In this document: one piece after another, positions 9,133 through 17,270 of the stretch
Layout: every line of letters begins with the position of its first letter
Position numbering within the stretch: the stretch's first letter is position 1
IMG/VR virus record: IMGVR_UViG_3300023440_000002
Location: 1 to 64,000 of that record
Reading direction: 5' to 3' (one strand)
Origin: a virus
DNA: 64,000 bases
The notes under the pieces: generated by a model
Databases searched by the model: none
Seen by the model: the letters and a program-made list of their open reading frames with translations, nothing else
What the model was told of the DNA's origin: nothing
Program-made: the position numbers and the translations under genes

Positions 9133-9606
9133 ATGGGAAAAGCAAAAATATTAACAGGTGCCAGAGCCAAAGTTTCAATTAACGGTAATACTGTAGGATT
9201 GTTTGCGAACTGCTCCTGGTCTATCAGACAAGATAAAGCTCCGGCGTACATTCTAGGCAGATATAATCCTGCCGAGATCACACCGACGTCTCAAGAGCCA
9301 GTCTCTTTAAGCTTAACCGGTTATCGAGTTGTTGATGCCGGACCTTACGCTGTAGCTAACGCTACATTACTAAGAGGGCTTCTCGAAGAGGAAGATTTTG
9401 ATGTAACTGTTTCTGACAGGCAAAGCGGTAAGATTATTTTCACTGCGGTTGGTTGTAGAGTTGGTGGTTGGTCATCGGGTGTCGCAGCTAGAGGTGTTAG
9501 TGATATTAGAATCGATATTACTGGTATTAGAGGTGAAGATGAGTACGGAATAGCGCAAGGCGGTGACGACGACATCGGCGGATCTAACTTGGACGACGGA
9601 TCATAA
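9133..9606 (+). CDS. tail tube protein
   Basis: 157 residues. It starts with KAKILTGARAKVSINGNTVG, followed by a central LGRYNPAEITPTSQEPVSLS. This resembles XkdM/FII-type tube proteins, in which a short extended loop (here around the NPAEI segment) is flanked by strands of a beta-barrel. Size, position directly after the sheath and an acidic Gly/Asp tail all fit. It would form the inner tube surrounded by the sheath. Confidence 0.7.
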   Translation: MGKAKILTGARAKVSINGNTVGLFANCSWSIRQDKAPAYILGRYNPAEITPTSQEPVSLSLTGYRVVDAGPYAVANATLLRGLLEEEDFDVTVSDRQSGKIIFTAVGCRVGGWSSGVAARGVSDIRIDITGIRGEDEYGIAQGGDDDIGGSNLDDGS

Positions 9607-9628
9607 TTTTTTAAAAATTTTTAAATGA

Positions 9629-9657
9629 AAAAGAGGGCTTTTTAGCTCTCTTTTTTT
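9629..9657 (+). terminator. rho-independent terminator after the tube gene
   Basis: Stem AAAGAGGGC / GCTCTCTTT (one G-U pair) with a short T/A loop, followed by a run of seven T. It ends the sheath-tube transcript. Confidence 0.8.
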
Positions 9658-9665
9658 GTCTTCCG

Positions 9666-9674
9666 TGCTATAAT
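9666..9674 (+). promoter_or_regulatory. extended -10 promoter for nrdJ
   Basis: TGCTATAAT is a perfect extended -10 (TGnTATAAT) just after the terminator and 77 bases before the nrdJ start. No good -35 is visible. The same TGCTATAAT occurs at 24188-24196. Confidence 0.6.
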
Positions 9675-9750
9675 AGTTATAGGTGGAAGTTAATAATAAC
9701 CTTGAAGGTGTGCCTCACTTTCGTTTTTTTGTTTAATTTGGAGTTGTATT

Positions 9751-11685
9751 TTGTTGTTAAAAAAAGAAGAGCTTATGAAGGATTTTAAGGGTTGGAATTA
9801 TGATGGATGGTCAAACATGGCAAAGGTTGTCTATAAAAGGACATACGCAAGAAAAAAAGAAAAAGGTTCAGATATTTTAGAAGACTGGCCGGACACTTCT
9901 TATAGATCTATTATGGGATCTATCAAGCTGGTCGATAAGAAATTTATTAAGGATGATGAGCAAAAAAAATTATTTAAGTATTACATGGAAAGAAAAGCCA
10001 CCTCAGCCGGTAGGGGGTTGTGGATCGGAGGTACCGATTTTGTTGATAAGGTTGGAGGTGCCGCGTTAAATAATTGCTGGTTTTTAACGGCATCTAATTG
10101 GAATAATTATGTCATATCTCAAGATCTTCTTATGCTAGGAGGAGGTGTAGGTATGAGCGTAGAACATAGATTTGTGTCTAAGCTACCTCCCGTAATAGAC
10201 TCTGATATAGCAATTGAACATAAAGCTACAAATGACGCTGATTTTATTGTCCCTGATTCGAGGGAAGGGTGGTGCAAACTCACTTATAAGGTTTTAGAGT
10301 CTTTTTTCGAAACAGGGGAGAGTTTTACTTTTTCTACAGTGTGTTTGAGAGGTGCAGGGGAGGCAATCTCGGGCTTCGGAGGTACAGCTTCTGGTCCTTT
10401 GCCTTTGGTAAACTTCATAAAAGAATTAACATCTATTTTAACCTCAAGAAAAGGCAAGCATATACGACCTATTGACGCTGCCGATATTTTATGTTCAATT
10501 GCCAATATGGTTGTTGCAGGGAACGTTCGAAGGTCAGCTTTGATGATACTAGGAGACCCTTGGGATAAAGAGTTCCTTACGATTAAGCGTTGGGATATCG
10601 AAGGAAACAGAATACCTTCATATCGATACAGAGCTAATTTTAGCGTCATAGCTGACGACTACTCAGACCTTCACCCTTTGTTTTGGGATTCTTATAATGT
10701 AGGAGAACCTATAGGTATCTTTAACAGGAAAAATGCTCAAAAATATGGAAGGATGGGTGAAGAAAAGCCAGATAGTTGCATTGGTGTCAACCCTTGTGCA
10801 GAGGCTACATTGGAGGAGGGGGAACCTTGTAATCTTTATGAGATTTACCTATCTAGAGTTAAATCAGAACAAGAGTTGGTCGATATTTGTCGATTAGTCA
10901 CTAGAGCTGCAATAAGAACAACCTGCGCTTTTTATCACCATGAAGTAACTCAAAAAGTGATTTCTAAGAATAGGCGTATCGGGATAGGGCTTACAGGTAT
11001 CTTAAATGCCAAACTTTACACTAAAGCGTCATTAGATCTAGCGTACTCTACAGTAAAAAAAGAGGCAGAAATGTATTGCGCTGAGATGGGCATACCTAAT
11101 TGCGTCAGATTAACAGTAATAAAGCCGTCAGGAACTTTAGGTAAATTAGGTGATTGTTTGGAGGGTTGCCATCCCGCCTATAGTCGATACATGATCCAAA
11201 GGATAAGGTTTTCGTCTGATGATGGTTTACTACCCGAACTTAAAGCGGCGGGTCATTATATGGAAATGGAAAAAAACCAGGATGGATCACCTAAACCCGA
11301 ATCTACAGTGGTTGATTTTTATTTAGATAATGGCGAAAATACGCCATGTGCTGATACGGGCTTTAATACAACTAAACAGTTAGATACACTATTGGATCTT
11401 CAAAAGCACTGGGCTGACCAGGCCGTTTCGATAACTGTTTATTATGAAAAAGAAAAGTTAGATGTAATAAAAAAATGGATCAAAGATAACCTAAAAAATA
11501 TAAAATCTATATCGTTTTTGCTGCATCAAGGTCACGGTTTTATTCAAGCACCAAAAGAACCTATAACGAAAGAGAGGTATCAGGAGTTGACACAGCCGGT
11601 AAAGTCGATTAATGTAAGTAATGTAAAAGAGTCATCTGAGCTAGATTCTAGTGACTGTGAAGGCGGAGCTTGTCCTGTAAGGTAG
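9751..11685 (+). CDS. nrdJ: adenosylcobalamin-dependent (class II, monomeric type) ribonucleotide triphosphate reductase
   Basis: 644 residues; TTG start 7 bases after GGAG (an in-frame ATG lies at 9775). It reduces ribonucleotides to deoxyribonucleotides using coenzyme B12, needing no oxygen or small subunit. The cysteine set of the Lactobacillus RTPR family is present with correct spacing: C109 in NNCWFL, C349 in VNPCAE (thiyl site), C360 eleven residues later, and the C-terminal relay pair C636/C641 in CEGGACPVR. It also has IKPSGTLGKLGD. It is about 95 residues shorter than the classic enzyme. With ThyX nearby it supplies dNTPs for phage replication; the host must make or import cobalamin. 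Confidence 0.93.
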   Translation: MLLKKEELMKDFKGWNYDGWSNMAKVVYKRTYARKKEKGSDILEDWPDTSYRSIMGSIKLVDKKFIKDDEQKKLFKYYMERKATSAGRGLWIGGTDFVDKVGGAALNNCWFLTASNWNNYVISQDLLMLGGGVGMSVEHRFVSKLPPVIDSDIAIEHKATNDADFIVPDSREGWCKLTYKVLESFFETGESFTFSTVCLRGAGEAISGFGGTASGPLPLVNFIKELTSILTSRKGKHIRPIDAADILCSIANMVVAGNVRRSALMILGDPWDKEFLTIKRWDIEGNRIPSYRYRANFSVIADDYSDLHPLFWDSYNVGEPIGIFNRKNAQKYGRMGEEKPDSCIGVNPCAEATLEEGEPCNLYEIYLSRVKSEQELVDICRLVTRAAIRTTCAFYHHEVTQKVISKNRRIGIGLTGILNAKLYTKASLDLAYSTVKKEAEMYCAEMGIPNCVRLTVIKPSGTLGKLGDCLEGCHPAYSRYMIQRIRFSSDDGLLPELKAAGHYMEMEKNQDGSPKPESTVVDFYLDNGENTPCADTGFNTTKQLDTLLDLQKHWADQAVSITVYYEKEKLDVIKKWIKDNLKNIKSISFLLHQGHGFIQAPKEPITKERYQELTQPVKSINVSNVKESSELDSSDCEGGACPVR

Positions 11686-11707
11686 TTTTTTATGATCCGT
11701 CTTCTGT

Positions 11708-12085
11708 TTAATTACCCCTGTGCTTGTATTTGTATTTTTTAATAAGAGTTCTCTTTTTCATCTCCCGTAACAGCTCAGGCCAGTTGCGGGAGTTTTCTTT
11801 TGTGGAGTACATTAAAGGTCTCATTATTGATGTTTTGTTTGCGTGTTTTAAGTTTAATGTGCAATGTCCTAGTTCATGATAGATAAGCTCTTTTTGGTGT
11901 CTGAGGGGTATCGAGGTGAAGTGATTGATATTGATAGTTATGTGGTTTGTGTTTAGATTACAGCTGGCGCTGCGGTTTTGGGTGGTTTTTTCTGTGGAAT
12001 ATGTGGTGTAAACCTTAACGTTAAAGTCTTTTTCGAACTGTAATGTAATGGCACTCGCAAGTGCCATTACAGCTAAGAATGTCAA
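11708..12085 (-). CDS. exported HELGHC zinc metalloprotease-like protein
   Basis: 125 residues. TTG start within TTGA, overlapping the upstream stop. A short hydrophobic N-terminus ending ASA looks like a signal peptide. Zinc motif H70-E-L-G-H74-C with a further H81, and a following SIMRPLM that resembles a Met-turn (M88). This is the arrangement of metzincin-like proteases, though the third His is one residue further than in HExxHxxGxxH. A second protein with the same layout is at 21722-22228. Likely periplasmic or secreted; substrate unknown. Confidence 0.6.
   Translation of the reverse strand: MTFLAVMALASAITLQFEKDFNVKVYTTYSTEKTTQNRSASCNLNTNHITININHFTSIPLRHQKELIYHELGHCTLNLKHANKTSIMRPLMYSTKENSRNWPELLREMKKRTLIKKYKYKHRGN
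11762..11801 (+). terminator. terminator of the nrdJ transcript
   Basis: CTCCCGTAAC, an 11-base loop, GTTGCGGGAG, then TTTTCTTTT: a 10-bp stem with one wobble pair. It lies inside the 3' end of the opposing metalloprotease gene. Confidence 0.65.
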
Positions 12086-12468
12086 AGGATTTCAGCCTCT
12101 AACGCCTTAATATAGAAGTTGATTTCGTCATCAAATGCGTAACCCAGAGGCATATTAACCCTCTTTTCTGCTATTTCTCTTTTTCCCTTGATAGCACTTT
12201 TAACTAAGAACGACTGGTCTTTTTTGATTTTCGTTTCTTTCATCCAATCTAATTTTTCATACATTTGACGGGTTGCTTCTACTCTAACATCTCTTATGTC
12301 TTGCAGATCCCCTTCAGGTATTTCGTGTTTTTTCACTTCCCCTCCACGGGTATTTCCACAGTTCAAACCTAATAGATAGAAATCAGATGACTTTTTTTCT
12401 CTAAACCATTTGATGCATTTTTTGTTTACCCAGACACCCCAAAAAACTTGCATATTACCACCCCTCAC
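12082..12468 (-). CDS. hypothetical protein
   Basis: 128 residues beginning MRGGNMQVFWGVWVNKKC, mostly charged helices, no membrane segment. No family recognised. It overlaps both neighbours by a few bases in the minus operon running from 14623 to 11708. Confidence 0.5.
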   Translation of the reverse strand: MRGGNMQVFWGVWVNKKCIKWFREKKSSDFYLLGLNCGNTRGGEVKKHEIPEGDLQDIRDVRVEATRQMYEKLDWMKETKIKKDQSFLVKSAIKGKREIAEKRVNMPLGYAFDDEINFYIKALEAEIL

Positions 12469-12910
12469 TTAGGTCGAGTTCTTCTTCGACAGGGTCTTCT
12501 TTAGGTTCATCTTCCTTCTCAATGACCTTATCGGAAGGTTCCTCGTAAATCTTTAGGTTTTTTAATACATTGCCGGATTTAAGGATCTCGCAAGACTGTA
12601 AGAAAGAAATAAAGACGACATTAATAAGGCCTGCATTGTCATCTTTTTGTTGTAGTTCTAATAGAGGATCATCATAAAAAGAGTGAAATATATCCCACAG
12701 TGTTATCATTTTACCGGAAGAGCAAACACCTCCACCTTTGCCTTTTGTGGTTTTAATGACCCCCCTGCTATTTAGCTTCCTAACCACCCTCTGAAGGCTG
12801 TGATCTTGTATTTCCAGCTTAATACACAACTCTCCTACCGTAGACGGTTTTTCGGTTAATAGGTTGACGAGATTGATAGCTGTGTCGATATCTTTATTGA
12901 ACTTAATCAT
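12455..12910 (-). CDS. Rrf2-like winged-helix regulator
   Basis: 151 residues. Residues 1-75 follow the Rrf2 winged-helix pattern: DIDTAINLVNLLTEKPSTVG, ELCIKLEIQDHSLQRVVRKL, SRGVIKTTKGKGGGV, ITLWDI. The three-cysteine iron-sulfur segment of classic Rrf2 members is not seen, and the C-terminus is acidic. It would bind DNA, possibly controlling this operon or host genes. It overlaps ThyX by an ATGA junction. Confidence 0.6.
   Translation of the reverse strand: MIKFNKDIDTAINLVNLLTEKPSTVGELCIKLEIQDHSLQRVVRKLNSRGVIKTTKGKGGGVCSSGKMITLWDIFHSFYDDPLLELQQKDDNAGLINVVFISFLQSCEILKSGNVLKNLKIYEEPSDKVIEKEDEPKEDPVEEELDLSEGW
12519..12546 (-). promoter_or_regulatory. weak sigma-28-like box inside the Rrf2-like gene
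   Basis: On the minus strand TAAAGATT, a spacer of 12, then TCCGATAA, about 50 bases before the 12468 start. The spacer is one base longer than the sigma-28 optimum and the box lies in coding sequence, so it may be chance. Confidence 0.25.
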
Positions 12911-13821
12911 TGGTTATGGCCCTCTAAGGTGTGCTTGATTAGTGCTTTCGAGGCGACAGGCCATCGACTCTCGATCATTTTAAGTATAGGTTGAGCTATA
13001 AGTTGAACCTCTAATTGAGCATGCGAGTCAAGCCTCAACCCTAAAAAGTGAATCCAGTTTCTTAGGTTTCCCGTCATCCAGAATTCAGTCATAGCATTTT
13101 GCGGCAAAACACCTCTAGCTATCTCTCTTGCTTCGCCGCCATCTATCTTTTTGTTGTAAAGTTCCATAGCGGCACTGTGAAATACTTCAAGGTCTTTATT
13201 AGATCTCTCGATTTCGGATTCGCTCATATCTCCGTCAGAACACTGTTTGCTATTTTTGTGTTGCTTTCTGGCTTTCGGTAAGTAAAACTCAATATTTTCA
13301 GATGTATATCTTCGTGATATTTCATTGTAAGAGAAGGTCCTGTGTCGGTGTATTTGGCTTCTTATGTACATAGGACATTTGATTTTCACACTTAAAGAGC
13401 AGTGCTCGAAAGGGGTTAGGTGTTTATTTTTAGCTAGATAGTTGATCAACTTAATGTCCGAATCTTTCAGTGTTTCTATTGTTTTTCCGAAAGAAACTCT
13501 GGCCGCATTCACTACCGTTACGTCGCTGCCCATACTATCAATAAAAGTCGCCGTTATTTCAGTCATTTTTTTCCCAAATAAAATGTTGTATTTTTTACTT
13601 AACCTAGAACCTTCCATTTTTAATCTAACCCTCTCTACTATGTAGTCGGGCTCCGCATTGAACTCGTTGTTCCACGAACTGAGGGTGCCACTTGAATCAC
13701 CCCTGGTTTCACTTATGAATCCGTAATTTCTCAGTATTTGACTGAACCTTTGATTTGGCCGCTCCGCCACCAAAAAACCTAGCATTTTAACTAACTCATC
13801 ATTAGCTTCTTCTCTGTTCAT
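12907..13821 (-). CDS. thyX: flavin-dependent thymidylate synthase ThyX with an N-terminal extension
   Basis: 304 residues; converts dUMP to dTMP using FAD, NADPH and methylene-tetrahydrofolate. The ThyX signature RHRxxSxxxxSxR is present as RHRTFSYNEISRR at residues 159-171; FEHCSLSVKIKCP precedes it and LRNWIHFLGLR follows. The core occupies about residues 87-304. Residues 1-65 (RFSQILRNYGF, WNNEFNAEPDYI) are not part of ThyX and look like a small phage protein family fused in front. The operon context with NrdJ on the other strand indicates phage dNTP supply. Confidence 0.93.
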   Translation of the reverse strand: MNREEANDELVKMLGFLVAERPNQRFSQILRNYGFISETRGDSSGTLSSWNNEFNAEPDYIVERVRLKMEGSRLSKKYNILFGKKMTEITATFIDSMGSDVTVVNAARVSFGKTIETLKDSDIKLINYLAKNKHLTPFEHCSLSVKIKCPMYIRSQIHRHRTFSYNEISRRYTSENIEFYLPKARKQHKNSKQCSDGDMSESEIERSNKDLEVFHSAAMELYNKKIDGGEAREIARGVLPQNAMTEFWMTGNLRNWIHFLGLRLDSHAQLEVQLIAQPILKMIESRWPVASKALIKHTLEGHNQ

Positions 13822-14153
13822 GCTTCACCTTTTGGGTTACTTAACAGGTCTATTTCTTTGTTGTTCTTTTCTATCATTTTATTGAAATTCTCAACAAAAT
13901 CATTAAACACGACCTTAACAATAGAATTGATAGGCATATTATTTTCTTCTGAAGTTTGTTTGCAAAAATCAAACAGCTGCTCGGCAGCCATGTAAGAGAT
14001 GTCGTCCGAGTTAGAACTAACTGAGACGAAACATCTTTCTCTTTCTTTGTCTAATATTGCTAAGGCTATATGGTTGCCTTTTTCTTTACATAAAGCCACT
14101 AAAAGGCTGACTGCCTCTTTGAGTTGTGGCTGGTCGATCAGATCTTCTTTCAT
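13818..14153 (-). CDS. hypothetical protein
   Basis: 111 residues, soluble, with VSLLVALCKEKGNHIALAILDKE and an acidic helical C-terminus. No family recognised. Its end overlaps the ThyX start by 4 bases (ATGA), so the two are translationally coupled. Confidence 0.5.
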   Translation of the reverse strand: MKEDLIDQPQLKEAVSLLVALCKEKGNHIALAILDKERERCFVSVSSNSDDISYMAAEQLFDFCKQTSEENNMPINSIVKVVFNDFVENFNKMIEKNNKEIDLLSNPKGEA

Positions 14154-14163
14154 TTCAATGCCC

Positions 14164-14406
14164 TTATTTTAAAGAAAATAGTAAAATAACCCCTGGGACG
14201 GACAGCGCGGTTAAAATTAAAACTAAAAAAAGAATATTAAACGCTGTGTCGTCTTTGTTTTGTTTAATTATTTCATAGTCTTCTGGGTTGCGAATGGGAT
14301 CATAATCCCAACCCTGTAAATTATGTACCCCTAAAACATTCCCGCTCTTTTTAAGTCTAATAAAACCTCCATCTTCCAGGTGTTTCAGTAGTTCATGTGC
14401 TTTCAT
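14164..14406 (-). CDS. small C-terminally anchored membrane protein
   Basis: 80 residues: an N-terminal soluble part with GGFIRLKKSGNVLGVHNLQG, then one membrane helix (FNILFLVLILTALSVPGVIL) near the C-terminus. Function unknown. It overlaps the upstream gene by 14 bases. Confidence 0.5.
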   Translation of the reverse strand: MKAHELLKHLEDGGFIRLKKSGNVLGVHNLQGWDYDPIRNPEDYEIIKQNKDDTAFNILFLVLILTALSVPGVILLFSLK

Positions 14407-14623
14407 TTTTTAACCTTCTTTCTTCGTTCCTTTTCTCTTTTTCAAGCCACTCTAACCATAACACACCCTTAGTTAGTTCGTCTAGAGGGTATTTCTTTTT
14501 TTCTATTGTGGAAAGTGGCATCTTTTCCATTATTTCTATGTCTTTAATCATGCGTCCGTGTAGTGCTAGGAGTGTGTCGGCGTCAGGTGTGGATTGAGGT
14601 AACAGTTTCTTCTTCTTTCTCAT
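14393..14623 (-). CDS. hypothetical small charged protein, first gene of the minus operon
   Basis: 76 residues, Lys/Glu-rich with an amphipathic helical centre (LLALHGRMIKDIEIMEKMP). No recognised family. Confidence 0.5.
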   Translation of the reverse strand: MRKKKKLLPQSTPDADTLLALHGRMIKDIEIMEKMPLSTIEKKKYPLDELTKGVLWLEWLEKEKRNEERRLKNEST

Positions 14624-14702
14624 AATCTACCTTTATTTTTAAGGTTAATCATACGACAGTGATGTTAACATAAATTGCTAATATAACCTAATCTTTTATT
14701 TG

Positions 14703-14736
14703 AAAAGCACGGGCTTTTTATGTCTCACGGGAGACA
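14703..14736. other. two tandem small hairpins with identical ACGG loops
   Basis: AAAAGC-ACGG-GCTTTT and TGTCTC-ACGG-GAGACA lie side by side in the 140-base gap between divergent operons, upstream of the 14765 gene. They may be a leader structure or processing site. No U-tract terminator is evident. Confidence 0.4.
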
Positions 14737-14764
14737 ACTGTTTGTTATGACAGAGGAATAAATA

Positions 14765-15613
14765 ATGACTCAGTTTTTTAGTCCTACGTCCGGATTAACG
14801 GAACGTACGTGGCCGTCTGTAATATTGTCGCCTATTTCCGTAAATGGTCATGTTATTTCAGTAACTTCCACTGTCGGTCTTAAAGTTAAGATGACGGTAA
14901 CCCTATCCAAGCCCGGCTTAACCAAGCAACAATTTGAAATAAAAAGAGTATTCGACAGTAAAACCTTAATGGTTGGACCTATCGGTAAAAATATTAAAAA
15001 AGTCAGTGAAGCTGAAGCTTTTGATGGTGGTACGTTATACGCACAAGAGCAGTCTAGAAATAAGCTAGGCGACTCTCCAATACTAAGAGCGGTTTACGAA
15101 GAAGAACCTACCATAGCAATCAGAACCATAGATGTTGCACCTGACGGCTCCTTAATCGGCACCCCTGCCGCCGAAATATCCAAAATAGAACCAGACTCCC
15201 ATTTTACTTACGGAGTCGCTTACGAGCCAACCTCGGTAAGAGATTATATCCCCTCAAAAAAAGTATATCAGGGAAATCTAACTATGTCTATTTCGGGCTC
15301 TTCTATAACCCTAGACGCCCTGTCGGGTTGGATGGTCAATGGAGCTAAGTTTCTAGCTATGGACTCAACAGACACAAACAACATAACAATATTGGATGAG
15401 TTTGAAATAACTAGTGTTTCCGGCACAACATTAACAGTATCTCCCACTCCAGCGTCTAATTTTTCTGGAATAGGTAGAGTGGATGGATCACTAGGCGAAG
15501 CGGTTAAGGTAACTAACTTCAAATACGGATCTGCTTTCGAGATCATAAAGGTTTACATTGGATCGTCCACCGTTAACGCCGACGACATCATAAGGCACAT
15601 AAGAGAAACATGA
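14765..15613 (+). CDS. putative tail fibre/appendage protein
   Basis: 282 residues, Ser/Thr/Val-rich, behind AGAGGAATAA. It has repeated short beta-like stretches (ISVNGHVISVTSTVGLKVK, LDALSGWMVNG, ITSVSGTTLTVSP). It starts a run of five co-oriented genes with ATGA/TAATG overlaps that look like adsorption-apparatus genes. No specific family recognised. Confidence 0.5.
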   Translation: MTQFFSPTSGLTERTWPSVILSPISVNGHVISVTSTVGLKVKMTVTLSKPGLTKQQFEIKRVFDSKTLMVGPIGKNIKKVSEAEAFDGGTLYAQEQSRNKLGDSPILRAVYEEEPTIAIRTIDVAPDGSLIGTPAAEISKIEPDSHFTYGVAYEPTSVRDYIPSKKVYQGNLTMSISGSSITLDALSGWMVNGAKFLAMDSTDTNNITILDEFEITSVSGTTLTVSPTPASNFSGIGRVDGSLGEAVKVTNFKYGSAFEIIKVYIGSSTVNADDIIRHIRET

Positions 15614-16278
15614 ACTGGGCACTACTAATAAAAAAATTCATATCGTTTGGTGTTTTGTTTGGCGGCCCAGCTAAAAAACTTGCTGGTATTAACGATTTCG
15701 CCAACTTAATGGTAGGTGTCTTCACATTTAACCCGACAGGCAATATCGTAACTTTCCCCCAACCATTACCGGTTTGGGCTAAACCTGACAGGTACTTTCG
15801 AGTAACTGATGGAGGAGGAAGTAATAATACTGCATTATTTAAAATAAAAACGATAGACCCTTTAACTAATACGGTAGAGGTTTTCCAGCCAGTTGATTCA
15901 TTTTCTGGCCTGGCCACTCTTGATGGTAGAATATGGGCAATAATCGACAATTCAGCTATAGCGAAAGCCTCATCTACTGGCTCCACAATATTTAACGTAC
16001 ATAACCGAAATTCAACAGGTATTCCTGATGGTTCCGGCATAGCCTTAACTTACGCAGAGCATTACCATGATGAACCAGAAACAGAGCAAGATCAGGGTGA
16101 AATAATATCCCACCTTAGGAATGAGGCTGGGGGTTTAAGTATGGTTACAGATAGTTGCACTAACCAATTGGTGGATGTAGGGCCTTTGGTTGTAATTGAT
16201 AGTGAGGGGGTTGTTGTTAGGGCAAGAACAGATAATCCCGTAAATAGTTGTTATCCACCAGAAGGGAAGTGTTATTAA
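15610..16278 (+). CDS. putative tail appendage protein
   Basis: 222 residues; N-terminal hydrophobic stretch (LLIKKFISFGVLFGGPAKKL), then beta-rich sequence with TGNIVTFPQPLPVW. C-terminal CYPPEGKCY has two cysteines. It overlaps the previous gene by ATGA and the next by TAATG, so the three are coupled. Confidence 0.5.
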   Translation: MNWALLIKKFISFGVLFGGPAKKLAGINDFANLMVGVFTFNPTGNIVTFPQPLPVWAKPDRYFRVTDGGGSNNTALFKIKTIDPLTNTVEVFQPVDSFSGLATLDGRIWAIIDNSAIAKASSTGSTIFNVHNRNSTGIPDGSGIALTYAEHYHDEPETEQDQGEIISHLRNEAGGLSMVTDSCTNQLVDVGPLVVIDSEGVVVRARTDNPVNSCYPPEGKCY

Positions 16279-17225
16279 TGGGATTTCATCATAAAATGAG
16301 GGGTGGCGATTTGCACGCCCCATCTAACGAGCAAGTTCATAATAATTCAGCTACAGTGATAAATAAGATGCAAGTTGTGTCGCTGGATGGGATGGGATTA
16401 ACCAACCCCCAAGTTGTCTTAGCTGACCCTCTAGTTAGATCTAATTTCGGAGTGGCGTCAGAGCAGATAGTTGTTGGCAATTCCGGTACTGTCACTGTTG
16501 TTGGTTTTATGTTGGGTGTTGATACCTCAGCTTGGCCTGATGGAACTGTTCTTTATAGTACTAGTTCCGGTAACTTATCATCCACAGCTTTAGGGTCGCC
16601 GGTAGCTACCGTTATTAGGCAGGACGCTAATTGCGGAGTTTTGTATGTTATTGCCTTGGGAGACCTACTGCTAGACTTTGTTAACCCTTGGTTGTTAGAT
16701 GGAAACTCAGGAACAGACGAAGATATAAACCACATAGGTACCAATGATTACACCGGATTAACAACAAAAACTAACAACCTAAGAAGAGGTTTTGTTGATA
16801 AAGATGGCAGGTTCGCTTTTGGCGATTTAAAACCAGAAAAGTTTATTCACATAAAAGCCCACAGCGATAAACCTGGATCTGGAAATCAAATCGACACCTT
16901 TTCTGTTGATACCTCAGATGCTGCTTTTAATGCGGCATACTCTTTTGTTGTGCCAGATCAAGGGGTTATACAGATTAAGATTAAAGTAAACGCAAGGCAA
17001 GGCGTTACTGATCGAGCTGGGTTCGAAAGGACAGCTTTGTTTTTCAGAGAAGGCGGTACGGCGCAGCTCCAAGGCGGAGTGCAGTCGGATTTTACTTCCA
17101 GGTCAGACCTTCTTTTTGATGTGTCATTTAGTATTATTATGGATACTGTGGTGTTTCAAGTCAAGTCGAGGTCGGCAGATTTCACATCCTGGGTTGGCTC
17201 AGTAAACTTGGATGTTTTAACCTAA
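16278..17225 (+). CDS. putative tail fibre protein with C-terminal receptor-type module
   Basis: 315 residues; ATG in a TAATG overlap behind GAAGGGAAG. The N-terminal half resembles a shaft/attachment domain (VVLADPLVRSNFGVASEQIV, LLDGNSGTDEDIN). The C-terminal 110 residues (VNARQGVTDRAGFERTALFF, then DFTSRSDLLFDVSF) have the same organisation as the C-terminus of the 17271 gene (DAAVYERTAAFKN, then DFTAEDVNSWSSRM), suggesting a shared exchangeable tip domain. Confidence 0.6.
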   Translation: MGFHHKMRGGDLHAPSNEQVHNNSATVINKMQVVSLDGMGLTNPQVVLADPLVRSNFGVASEQIVVGNSGTVTVVGFMLGVDTSAWPDGTVLYSTSSGNLSSTALGSPVATVIRQDANCGVLYVIALGDLLLDFVNPWLLDGNSGTDEDINHIGTNDYTGLTTKTNNLRRGFVDKDGRFAFGDLKPEKFIHIKAHSDKPGSGNQIDTFSVDTSDAAFNAAYSFVVPDQGVIQIKIKVNARQGVTDRAGFERTALFFREGGTAQLQGGVQSDFTSRSDLLFDVSFSIIMDTVVFQVKSRSADFTSWVGSVNLDVLT

Positions 17226-17229
17226 TAAT
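17220..17229 (+). promoter_or_regulatory. candidate late-promoter motif (ACCTAATAAT)
   Basis: Copy of the ACCTAATATT-type element overlapping the stop codon of the upstream gene and 42 bases before the next ATG. Confidence 0.35.
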
Positions 17230-17270
17230 AGATAGTGTATTATTTTTAAAAAAACGGAGAATATAGAAAA

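Noticed and set aside
9675-9750. B12 riboswitch in front of the cobalamin-dependent reductase
   Set aside because: The leader is only about 75 bases and lacks a recognisable cobalamin-box pattern.
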